Assembly (NCBI GenBank): GCA_965116715.1
Contig: OZ220724.1
Coordinates: 3,224,001 to 3,288,000 of the forward strand
Reading direction: 5' to 3'
Length of the DNA: 64,000 bases
DNA from: Poriferisodalis sp965116715
GTDB taxonomy: Bacteria > Actinomycetota > Acidimicrobiia > Acidimicrobiales > Poriferisodalaceae
This document shows, in pieces, positions 34,394 to 41,707 of the stretch (position 1 is its first letter; each line of letters begins with the position of its first letter). Below the pieces are notes generated by a model, which worked only from the letters and a program-made list of their open reading frames with translations, was not told the DNA's origin and did not search any database. A program made the position numbers and the translations under genes.

Positions 34394-34981
34394 TCAGCGC
34401 TGCATCAGCCGGGACGCGAGACGGCCGATTGCCTCGCCGACCGCGGCGCCGGCGATGACGTCGCTTGCGTGATGCAAGCGCACGTGGACGCGCGACACGG
34501 CCACGATGACCGCCGCCAGCCGGTAGACGGGCCCCAGCCGCGAACCGCGTGACAGCACGGCTGCGGCACAGAATGCTGCTGACGCGTGGCCAGACGGGAA
34601 GCTGGAAGTGATCGGTTGGCGGAGCCGGTGACGGGTCGGGTTCTCTGCCGCCGTGCCGGGCCGGCGCCGCGCGAACAGCCTCTTGACACCCTGATTCACG
34701 ATCAGCGATTCGAGGGCCATGAGCGCGCTGAACCGCAGCGCATCGGAGGCTTCCCGGCGTGGCGCCAGCGCTCGGATCGCACCCAGCACATGCCAGAGCT
34801 GGCTGAACTCACCGACGTCCGAGGCCCCGTACATCACCCGATCCAGCAGCTTGTGACCTCGCAGAGCCTCCCACCGCCTGTCGACGGCGCGGTCGAAGCG
34901 GGCGATCTGCCGTGCGGCCGCTGCCAGCGGATCCTGCGCTTCGGCGGGCGCAGCATCAGGCGATGGCGACGCGGACATCAT
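34394..34981 (-). CDS. PAP2-family phosphatase
   Basis: 195 residues from ATG 34981, overlapping the stop of the upstream LysM gene by four bases. All three phosphatase motifs are present: KRLFARRRP near 110, PSGHASAAF near 137, and SRVHVRLHHASDVIAG near 165. The enzyme would dephosphorylate membrane lipid phosphates such as undecaprenyl or phosphatidic compounds. It is the last gene of a leftward run with two LysM lipoproteins, which suggests an envelope role. Confidence 0.85.
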   Translation of the reverse strand: MMSASPSPDAAPAEAQDPLAAAARQIARFDRAVDRRWEALRGHKLLDRVMYGASDVGEFSQLWHVLGAIRALAPRREASDALRFSALMALESLIVNQGVKRLFARRRPGTAAENPTRHRLRQPITSSFPSGHASAAFCAAAVLSRGSRLGPVYRLAAVIVAVSRVHVRLHHASDVIAGAAVGEAIGRLASRLMQR

Positions 34982-35424
34982 CCGGATCCAGCGAGCGTGA
35001 TCGGCGGCGCGGTGGTGGTGGGCAGCAGTGGCGGGAGGACGGGATCGGTGGCGGGGGCGATGGTGAGCGCGGGCCCAGCGGCGGGATCCGGCGGCGGCGG
35101 GATCATCAGGATCTGGCCGACGAAGATCTTGGTGGGGTCGGCGATGTTGTTCACTCGCACGAGATCGTTCAGGTGAATGCCGTAGCGGTCTGCGATCTGG
35201 ATCAGCGTGTCTCCTCGCACGACGGTGTAGGGCGTCAGCAGCGGCGGCTCCGTGGTGGTGGTCGGCGCTGCTGTCGCGACGGGGAACGTCGTGGCCGAGA
35301 CTTCCGTGCGGGACTCGCCCGGCAGCAGCGTGCACCCGCCGGCCATGCCCGCAACCCCGACCGCCACCGCCGCGGCCATCACACCCCAGTGCCGCGAGCA
35401 GAAAGAGTCACCGGCAGTCGTCAC
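34978..35424 (-). CDS. LysM-domain lipoprotein
   Basis: 148 residues. A lipoprotein signal ends in VAGMAGGC near residue 31, followed by a Thr/Pro-rich linker and one LysM domain (YTVVRGDTLIQIADRYGIHLNDLVRVNN near 66-93) that binds peptidoglycan. The tail is Pro/Ala-rich. Its start overlaps the stop of a second LysM lipoprotein gene by four bases; the pair arose probably by duplication but has diverged. Confidence 0.85.
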   Translation of the reverse strand: MTTAGDSFCSRHWGVMAAAVAVGVAGMAGGCTLLPGESRTEVSATTFPVATAAPTTTTEPPLLTPYTVVRGDTLIQIADRYGIHLNDLVRVNNIADPTKIFVGQILMIPPPPDPAAGPALTIAPATDPVLPPLLPTTTAPPITLAGSG

Positions 35425-35810
35425 TGTGAGCTGTTCGCGCCGACCACGGTCGGCGGGATCACGAGCTGCTCTCCGATGCGCAGCAGCGTGTCTTCCTTGC
35501 CGTTCTCTTCCATGAGCGATTGGACGGAGACGCCGAATCCGTTGGCAATTCTGCTGAGCGTGTCGCCCGGCTGCACTACATAGATCCGTCGTTGCGGAGG
35601 CGGTGCAGCGATGGTCGTCGTGGTGAGCTGCGGGCGCAGTGTTGTCAGCACGGGCAGCGTCGTCGGAATCGGCTCCGCCTCCGGCTCTGAGGCGCAGGCC
35701 CCGCTGAGCGCAACCATCGCCACCAGCGCCGTCGCAACCCTGCCGGCGGCGACGAAGGCGGGCGGCCGGTCGGAGCGCGCAGCAGTCGCCGCGGCTCGCA
35801 GTCGCGGCAT
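35421..35810 (-). CDS. LysM-domain lipoprotein
   Basis: 129 residues with a lipobox LSGAC near residue 38, a Thr-rich linker and a LysM domain (YVVQPGDTLSRIANGFGVSVQSLMEENG near 77-104). It starts three bases after the map stop and runs into the other LysM gene. It is likely anchored to the membrane and bound to the cell wall. No catalytic domain is attached. Confidence 0.85.
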   Translation of the reverse strand: MPRLRAAATAARSDRPPAFVAAGRVATALVAMVALSGACASEPEAEPIPTTLPVLTTLRPQLTTTTIAAPPPQRRIYVVQPGDTLSRIANGFGVSVQSLMEENGKEDTLLRIGEQLVIPPTVVGANSSQ

Positions 35811-35813
35811 GAC

Positions 35814-36815
35814 TCAGCCGGCCCCCACGGCAGCGGTGTGCAGCCGCCGGGGCCAGTCGTCAGGGTTGAGCCGCCTTGCGGAGCTCGCGGAGAGAAAGGG
35901 CTGCGGTTCGTCGTCGGTCACGGTCAGCAGTTCGGCACCATCGCCGGTGACCAGCACCGTGTGCTCGAACTGCGCAGTGCGGCTGCGGTCGACGGTCATC
36001 GCTGTCCAGCCGTCGGGCCACAGCTGCGCGCGCGGCGCGCCCAGCGTGATCATCGGCTCCACGGTGAAGGTCATGCCCTCGACCAACTCGGTGCGTGCGG
36101 AGGGGTCGAAGTAGTGCGGGATGTTCGGCAGCCGGTGGAAGATCTGCCCGATGCCGTGTCCGACGAACTCGCGCACGACGCCATAGCCCGCTGCTTCGGC
36201 GTGGGTCTGTATGGCACGGCCGATGTCGCACACCTGGGCGCCAGGCCGGACTGCCGCGATGCCGTGGTACATGGACTCCCGGGTGACCTCGACGAGTCGC
36301 CGCGAGGCCTCGTCGACATCGCCCACCAGGAACGTCTCGGAGTGGTCGCCATGCACCCCCCCGACATAGATCGTCACATCGCAGTTCACGATGTCGCCGT
36401 CGCGCAACTGCCGGTCGTCGGGGATGCCGTGGCAGATGATCTCGTTGGCCGAAGTGCACAGCGATTTCGGGAAGCCGTTGTAGTTGAGCGGGCTCGGGTA
36501 GCCGCCTTCGGCGATGCACGCCTCGTGACAGACCTCGTCGAGATGGTCGCTGGTCACGCCCGGCGCGATCTCTGCTGCCACGGCGCTCAGCACCCGCCGC
36601 GCAGCCGAACCTGCCGCGCGCATGGCCTCGATGGTGGCGCCGTCGGAGGGTTCCACCCCGCTCGGGGCCGGTGAGGACTTGCCGCTGATGGCGTAGGGCG
36701 GCAGTTCGATGTGCTCGGGCACAGCCCGCCGGGGCGAGATCAAGCCAGCGACGACCGGCTCGAAGCCGGATGGCTTCGTGCGCGCTGCTGGCACCCGACG
36801 CTTGCGCCTGCCCAT
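35814..36815 (-). CDS. map: Methionine aminopeptidase, type I
   Basis: About 333 residues from ATG 36815 (GTG 36824 is also possible). The metal ligands are visible as NCDVTIYVGGVHGDHSETF, GHGIGQIFHRLPN and FTVEPMITLG. It removes the initiator methionine from new proteins. An N-terminal extension of about 70 residues, basic at first and rich in Pro (SPRRAVPEHIELPPYAISG), fits the actinobacterial type Ic form. Confidence 0.9.
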   Translation of the reverse strand: MGRRKRRVPAARTKPSGFEPVVAGLISPRRAVPEHIELPPYAISGKSSPAPSGVEPSDGATIEAMRAAGSAARRVLSAVAAEIAPGVTSDHLDEVCHEACIAEGGYPSPLNYNGFPKSLCTSANEIICHGIPDDRQLRDGDIVNCDVTIYVGGVHGDHSETFLVGDVDEASRRLVEVTRESMYHGIAAVRPGAQVCDIGRAIQTHAEAAGYGVVREFVGHGIGQIFHRLPNIPHYFDPSARTELVEGMTFTVEPMITLGAPRAQLWPDGWTAMTVDRSRTAQFEHTVLVTGDGAELLTVTDDEPQPFLSASSARRLNPDDWPRRLHTAAVGAG

Positions 36816-36863
36816 TGTGGTCACGCTACCCGTGGGCCAGTGCTGCCTCTGCAGCGGGCGCGC

Positions 36864-38144
36864 TCAGCCGGCGTCGTCGGCGAGCCCGCCGAGCACTTCG
36901 TCATTGTGCTCGCCGAGCCCGCCGAGCACTTCGTCGTTGTGCTCGCCGAGCTTGGGGGCGCGGCGGTAGATGCCGGGCGGCGTCGAGCTCATGCGGATCG
37001 GCGGCGCGATCTGCACGATCGGCCGGCCTACCGGCTGCTCGACCGCCACCAGCATGTCGCGGGAGGCGACATGGGGATCGGTGAACAGGTCGCCGGGATG
37101 GTTCACCGGCCCGCACGGCACCTTGCCGCCGATCGCTTCGAGCACTTCGGCGTTGGTGTGCGATGCGGCCCATTCCGTGAGCGCGCTGACGATCATGTCG
37201 CGGTGATGGAACCTTGCACGCAGCGTGCGGGTCTCATCCGCGGTGGCCCACTCCGGCCGGCCGATGGCAACGGCCAGCTCCCGCCAGTGGTTGTCGGTGG
37301 GGGCGCCGATGGCAACGGCCCCGTCGGATGTCTCGAAGATGTCGAACGGCACGATGAACTGGTTCTTGTTGCCGCTGGGCGGGGTATCGGGCTGGCCCAT
37401 CACGCTGTAGCGGGTGACCCCGACCTCGCTGAGAGCCATCACGGCATCGACCATCGACACGTCCACGAACTGGCCTTCGCCTGTCCGCTGTGCGTGGAAG
37501 AGCGCCGCGAGCACGCCCATGGCGCCGATGGTGCCCGGATACGTGTCGCCGATGTAGGGGCCGACGACGTGACGATCGGCGGGGCTGCTGCCGTTGGCCG
37601 AGACCATGCCCGACATGGCCTGGGCCACCACGTCGTATGCCGGCCAGTCCACGTACGGGCTCTCGCCCGAACGCGGGTCGCCGAAGCCGCGGATGGCGCC
37701 ATAGACCAGCCGCGGGTTGCGCTCGTGGAGCACCTCCCAGCCCACACCGAGCGAGTCCATCACCCCGGCACGCATGTTCTCGACGAGTGCGTCCGCCGTG
37801 TCGACAAGCTGCAGGAACTGTTCGCGCTGGTCGTCATCGGTGAGATCCAGAGTGACGCCGCGCTTGTTGCGGTTGTAGTTGGCGAATCCGGCGCCGAAGT
37901 TCCGTTCGGTGTCTTCGCGGGTGAACGGCGCCATCTTGCGGGCGAGCTCGCCCCGCGGCGGTTCCACCTTGATGACATCGGCCCCCAGGTCGGCCAGCAT
38001 CATCGTCGACCACGGCCCAGCCAGCGCATGAGTGCAGTCGATGATGCGGACGCCCTGGAGCGGGCCCGAGTTCGCAGCGGCCATCGGGGCAGCCCGCTCG
38101 TGTGCCGTCAGGTGCGCTTCGTCCGGCGGGTCCAGCAATGCCAT
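36864..38144 (-). CDS. CoA transferase, family III (CaiB/BaiF)
   Basis: 426 residues from ATG 38144, which has AGAAGGG upstream. GVRIIDCTHALAGPWSTMMLADLGADVIKVEPP near 26-58 is the family start, and GAIRGFGDPRSGESPYVDWPAYD near 150-172 contains the catalytic aspartate region. Such enzymes move CoA between carboxylic acids. The C-terminus carries a tandem duplication of GEHNDEVLGGL. It follows the enoyl-CoA hydratase gene on the same strand. Confidence 0.9.
   Translation of the reverse strand: MALLDPPDEAHLTAHERAAPMAAANSGPLQGVRIIDCTHALAGPWSTMMLADLGADVIKVEPPRGELARKMAPFTREDTERNFGAGFANYNRNKRGVTLDLTDDDQREQFLQLVDTADALVENMRAGVMDSLGVGWEVLHERNPRLVYGAIRGFGDPRSGESPYVDWPAYDVVAQAMSGMVSANGSSPADRHVVGPYIGDTYPGTIGAMGVLAALFHAQRTGEGQFVDVSMVDAVMALSEVGVTRYSVMGQPDTPPSGNKNQFIVPFDIFETSDGAVAIGAPTDNHWRELAVAIGRPEWATADETRTLRARFHHRDMIVSALTEWAASHTNAEVLEAIGGKVPCGPVNHPGDLFTDPHVASRDMLVAVEQPVGRPIVQIAPPIRMSSTPPGIYRRAPKLGEHNDEVLGGLGEHNDEVLGGLADDAG
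36882..36947. repeat. 33-bp tandem duplication in the CoA transferase tail
   Basis: Bases 36882-36914 and 36915-36947 differ at one position and encode two copies of the 11-residue unit GEHNDEVLGGL. The frame is kept. The unit is a normal C-terminal motif in the family, so one copy is extra and looks recent. Confidence 0.85.
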
Positions 38145-38196
38145 GTCATCGCCCTTCTGAGTCACTGTTTCACTGAGGTGGGGGGTGGTGCGGCGA

Positions 38197-38994
38197 TCAG
38201 GCGAAGTTCGGGCGGCGCTTCTCGACGATGGCGGCGTGACCCTCGCGCACGTCAGCGCCCGTGAAGCCCAGCATCTCGAGGGCGGCAGACGTGTCGAAGA
38301 TGGGCCCTGCCATCCGCATCCAGTTGTTGAGGCTGTACTTCGTCCAGCGGATGGCACTCTGGCTGCCCGCCGCCAGCCGGCGGGCGACGGCGAATGCCTC
38401 GTCGAGCACGGCATCGTCATCGACGGCCTTGCTGACGATGCCCATGTCGTCGGCTTCTTCGCCCGTGATCGTGTCGCAGGTCAGCAGGTAGTACTTCGAC
38501 TTGGCCATGCCGCACAGGATCGGCCACACGATCGCCGCGTGATCGCCGGCTGCCACGCCGAGCTTGGTGTGCCCGTCCACGATCCGAGCGCTGCGCCCCG
38601 CGATGGAGATGTCGGCCATCAATGCGGCCGCCAGACCCGCACCGACGGCGACGCCCTCGATCGCGGAGACGATGATCTTGGAGCAGTTGATCATGTTGTA
38701 GACGATGTCCCGCGCTTCGCGCAGTGCCCGCTGGCGCGTCTCGAAGTCATCCATGATCTCTTGGATCATGTCCAGGTCGCCGCCGGCGGAGAACGTGCCG
38801 TTGGCACCCCGGATGACGGCCACCCGGGTGTCAGGATCGTCGTCGACTGCCCGCCAGACATCCGCCAGCGCCAAGTGCTTCGGCGCATCCACCGAATTCA
38901 GCCGACCCGGCGTGTCGATCACGATCTCGAGCACGCCGTCGTCGTCGGGACCCACGATCTGGAGCGCGGAGAAGGGGGCGTAGCGGTCGTTCAT
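38197..38994 (-). CDS. Enoyl-CoA hydratase/isomerase family protein
   Basis: 265 residues of the crotonase fold. VIRGANGTFSAGGDLDMI near 60-77 forms the first oxyanion strand, and IEGVAVGAGLAAALMADISIA near 108-128 the second. The late catalytic Glu positions are not clearly conserved, so hydration versus isomerisation is uncertain. It lies between HIT and CoA transferase genes, all leftward. Confidence 0.87.
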   Translation of the reverse strand: MNDRYAPFSALQIVGPDDDGVLEIVIDTPGRLNSVDAPKHLALADVWRAVDDDPDTRVAVIRGANGTFSAGGDLDMIQEIMDDFETRQRALREARDIVYNMINCSKIIVSAIEGVAVGAGLAAALMADISIAGRSARIVDGHTKLGVAAGDHAAIVWPILCGMAKSKYYLLTCDTITGEEADDMGIVSKAVDDDAVLDEAFAVARRLAAGSQSAIRWTKYSLNNWMRMAGPIFDTSAALEMLGFTGADVREGHAAIVEKRRPNFA

Positions 38995-39005
38995 GGCGCC
39001 CGAAG

Positions 39006-39467
39006 CTAGTTGTTCGGGGTGGCAGCCGCCGGGGCCTGCGAGCTGGGCGCAGTGAGCAATCGGTACGCCGATTCGATCTCGCCTGCCGGCGCGAAGATCC
39101 GCTCCCAGGGGTGCAGCAACCGGTCCCGCCCGTAGCGCGGGATCACATGGATGTGGAAATGGAACTGCGTCTGGTCTGCCGCGGCGCCGTTGTTGTTGAG
39201 CAGGTTCACCCCCGCCGGCTGCAGTCGCTCGCGCACCAGGCCTGCCACGCGCCGTGCTGCTTGCATCACATGAGCAGCGTCGTCATCGGTGAGTTCCCAG
39301 ACGTCGGTGACGTGCCTGCGGGGAATGACGAGACTGTGCCCGACGGTCATGGGCAGCCGATCCATGAACGCCAGGGCGTGCTCGTCCTCGTAGAAGCGCA
39401 GTGCCGGCACGTCACCTGCCGCGATCGAACAGAACGTGCAGCCCGGCACCCGGTCCGTCATCGCCAC
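39006..39467 (-). CDS. HIT family hydrolase
   Basis: 153 residues of the histidine triad family. CTFCSIAAGDVPALRFYED is the typical zinc-binding start, and QFHFHIHVIPR near 105-115 is the H-x-H-x-H catalytic triad. Such proteins hydrolyse nucleoside phosphoramidates or dinucleotides. It follows coaA by four bases. Confidence 0.9.
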   Translation of the reverse strand: MAMTDRVPGCTFCSIAAGDVPALRFYEDEHALAFMDRLPMTVGHSLVIPRRHVTDVWELTDDDAAHVMQAARRVAGLVRERLQPAGVNLLNNNGAAADQTQFHFHIHVIPRYGRDRLLHPWERIFAPAGEIESAYRLLTAPSSQAPAAATPNN

Positions 39468-39470
39468 GGC

Positions 39471-40418
39471 CTAGTGGTACCGGAGCTCGACGTGGTCGAC
39501 GACGTGATCGTGGCCCTTCGCGAGCACCAGGTCGGCTCGGGCCCGCGTCGGAAGGATGTTCTCCTGCAAGTTGACAAGGTTGATGGAGCGCCAGATGGTG
39601 CGTGCGACCGCGTCGGCAGCCGAGGGCGGCAGATCGGCGAACTGTGCGAAATAGGCGGACTGCTCGCGGAACACCGTCTTGCGCAGCTGCTGGAAGCGCT
39701 CGACGTACCACTCCTCGAGGTCGGCGGCCTCGGCGTCGACGTAGATGGTGAAGTCAAAGAAGTCCGACACGAAGGGCGTGCTCGACGGCGGCCCTGTCTG
39801 CAACACGTTCAGGCCCTCGACGATGAGGACGTCGGGCTGGTTGATGAGCTGAACCTCGTCGGTCACGTCGTAGAGGCTGTGCGAGTACACGGGCGCTGCG
39901 ACGTCCGGCTCGCCGCTCGAAATCCGCTGGAGGAAGTCGCGCAGCTCACCGCGGCGATACGACTCAGGAAAGCCTTTGCGTCCGAGGATGCCGCGCGCGG
40001 TCAGTTCGGCGTTGGGCAGCAAGAACCCGTCCGTCGTGACCAAGTCCACTTCGGGATGATCCGGCCATGACGCCAGCACGGCCCGCAGGATGCGCGCTGT
40101 GGTGCTCTTGCCGGCCGAGACGCTGCCGCCGATGCCGATCAGGTAGGGCCGCGGCGGCAGCACCCTGCCGAAGAAACCCTCGGTGGCCGCGCGCAGTTGG
40201 CGCTTCGCGGCCACACGCAGGTTCAACAGGCGCGAGAGCGGGAGGTAGATGTCCCGCACCATGTCAAGCGTCACAGGTTCGACCAGACCCGCCAGTGCCT
40301 CAAGCTCTGCTTCGGTCAATGACAGCGGCGTCGCGTCTCGCAGCTTCGCCCACTGCTCGCGCGTGAACCTGCAATGCCGGTCATCGATGCCTGGCTCGAG
40401 CATGGCGCTGTCCGTCAC
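39471..40418 (-). CDS. coaA: Type I pantothenate kinase
   Basis: 315 residues, the normal length for CoaA, the first step of coenzyme A synthesis (ATP-dependent phosphorylation of pantothenate). The P-loop is GIGGSVSAGKSTTAR near 96-110, then DGFLLPNAEL near 131 and DVLIVEGLNVLQ near 196. It lies in a leftward run four bases after the reductase gene and just before HIT. Confidence 0.94.
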   Translation of the reverse strand: MTDSAMLEPGIDDRHCRFTREQWAKLRDATPLSLTEAELEALAGLVEPVTLDMVRDIYLPLSRLLNLRVAAKRQLRAATEGFFGRVLPPRPYLIGIGGSVSAGKSTTARILRAVLASWPDHPEVDLVTTDGFLLPNAELTARGILGRKGFPESYRRGELRDFLQRISSGEPDVAAPVYSHSLYDVTDEVQLINQPDVLIVEGLNVLQTGPPSSTPFVSDFFDFTIYVDAEAADLEEWYVERFQQLRKTVFREQSAYFAQFADLPPSAADAVARTIWRSINLVNLQENILPTRARADLVLAKGHDHVVDHVELRYH

Positions 40419-40422
40419 CCGC

Positions 40423-41703
40423 CTAGCTTGGCGAACTTATGGCAGCAACCGCAACCGGTTGGGAGGCGACATCGTATGCGCCGTGCGCGGTTGCCATGCC
40501 GCGGTGCCAACGGCGAGGCGTCGCGACCGCAGCTCGCGGGTAGTCCTCGAACATCCAGCGAGCGAATTGGCGGCGGGTCCACGCTGACCAATCGACTGCT
40601 CGCAGCGAGAGTTCGGCCAGGCGTTCGCGGGCCAGCACGCGGCTCAACGCTCTGGCCAGCCGGTGGTCCAGCGCGAACTCGGCCTGTGCCTCGCGCACGT
40701 AACGGGCGGTCACGCTGTGCGGCGGGCCGCCTCGCGCGATCGCCGACGCCGCCATGCGCCCCATCTGCAGCGCTTGGCCGATTCCCTCGCCGGTCAGCGG
40801 GTCGGCGGCCGCAGCAGCGTCGCCGCACAGCAGCGTGCGTCCTCGCGCGAGCTCCAGTTCTCCCAGCCGCGCCGGTATCGGCCACGCCCGTGTCGGGCCG
40901 TCGGGTTGGTGAGCGCCGAGCACCGTCGCGATATGGCTGCGCTCGGTGAGGCTGGCCCAGATCGCAGCAATCTCCTTGCCGTCGAGCGTGCCTGCGCCGC
41001 CAGCGGAGTCGTGGCCGCGGTGGGCCCGGGGCACCCCGAAGCCGACATTGACGCGCCCGTCGCCCAAGGGGAACGACCAGGCGTAGCCCGGCAGCAGGTC
41101 GGGCTCGAACCAGACCCACATGTCGCGCGCAGCGGGGCCGCTCGCGCGCAGGTAGCCGCGAAACGCATGCCAGTCGCCCCGGTAGCGGTGCGGGCCGATG
41201 CCGAGTGCTTTGCGCACGGCCGAATACACGCCGTCGGCAGCCACCACGAATCGGGCGTGCACGACGCTGTTGTCGCTGAGCCGGACGCACGCTGTGCTCG
41301 CTCGCTCGCCGGAATCCTCAAAGCCGTCGAATGCGACGCCGAGACGCACGTCAGCCCGTGCTGTCGAAGCGAGGTCGACGAGCCCTGCGTCCAGCTCGGT
41401 GCGCCGGCACACGCTCGCGAACTGCCCGCGGCCTTCGGGCAGGGGCAGCCGCATGACCCGTCCTCGCGGCGTGCGCACGCGAGCGGCCTCCACCGGCATC
41501 CACGAGTTCAACCGCTCCGGCTGCAGGCCGAGAGACTCGAGTTCGCGCAGCGCGAGCGCGGTGAGGCCGTCGCCGCAGCACTTGTCACGTCCCGGCGCTG
41601 CCCGATCGACGAGCATGACCTCGAGTCCTGCGCGCCGTGCCCACACCGCAGCGGATGCGCCTGCCGGGCCGGCACCCACGATCAGGACATCGACGACGGT
41701 CAT
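40423..41703 (-). CDS. Geranylgeranyl reductase family FAD-dependent oxidoreductase
   Basis: 426 residues. The FAD dinucleotide motif is VDVLIVGAGPAGASAA near 4-19; DKCCGDGLTALAL follows near 40, the characteristic Cys/Gly segment of the family, and TLLCGDAAAAADPLTGEGIGQAL near 273-295 is the second FAD motif. Members saturate isoprenoid chains such as menaquinone side chains or prenyl phosphates. It sits between VanW and coaA genes with four-base gaps. Confidence 0.87.
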   Translation of the reverse strand: MTVVDVLIVGAGPAGASAAVWARRAGLEVMLVDRAAPGRDKCCGDGLTALALRELESLGLQPERLNSWMPVEAARVRTPRGRVMRLPLPEGRGQFASVCRRTELDAGLVDLASTARADVRLGVAFDGFEDSGERASTACVRLSDNSVVHARFVVAADGVYSAVRKALGIGPHRYRGDWHAFRGYLRASGPAARDMWVWFEPDLLPGYAWSFPLGDGRVNVGFGVPRAHRGHDSAGGAGTLDGKEIAAIWASLTERSHIATVLGAHQPDGPTRAWPIPARLGELELARGRTLLCGDAAAAADPLTGEGIGQALQMGRMAASAIARGGPPHSVTARYVREAQAEFALDHRLARALSRVLARERLAELSLRAVDWSAWTRRQFARWMFEDYPRAAVATPRRWHRGMATAHGAYDVASQPVAVAAISSPS

Positions 41704-41707
41704 CGCT

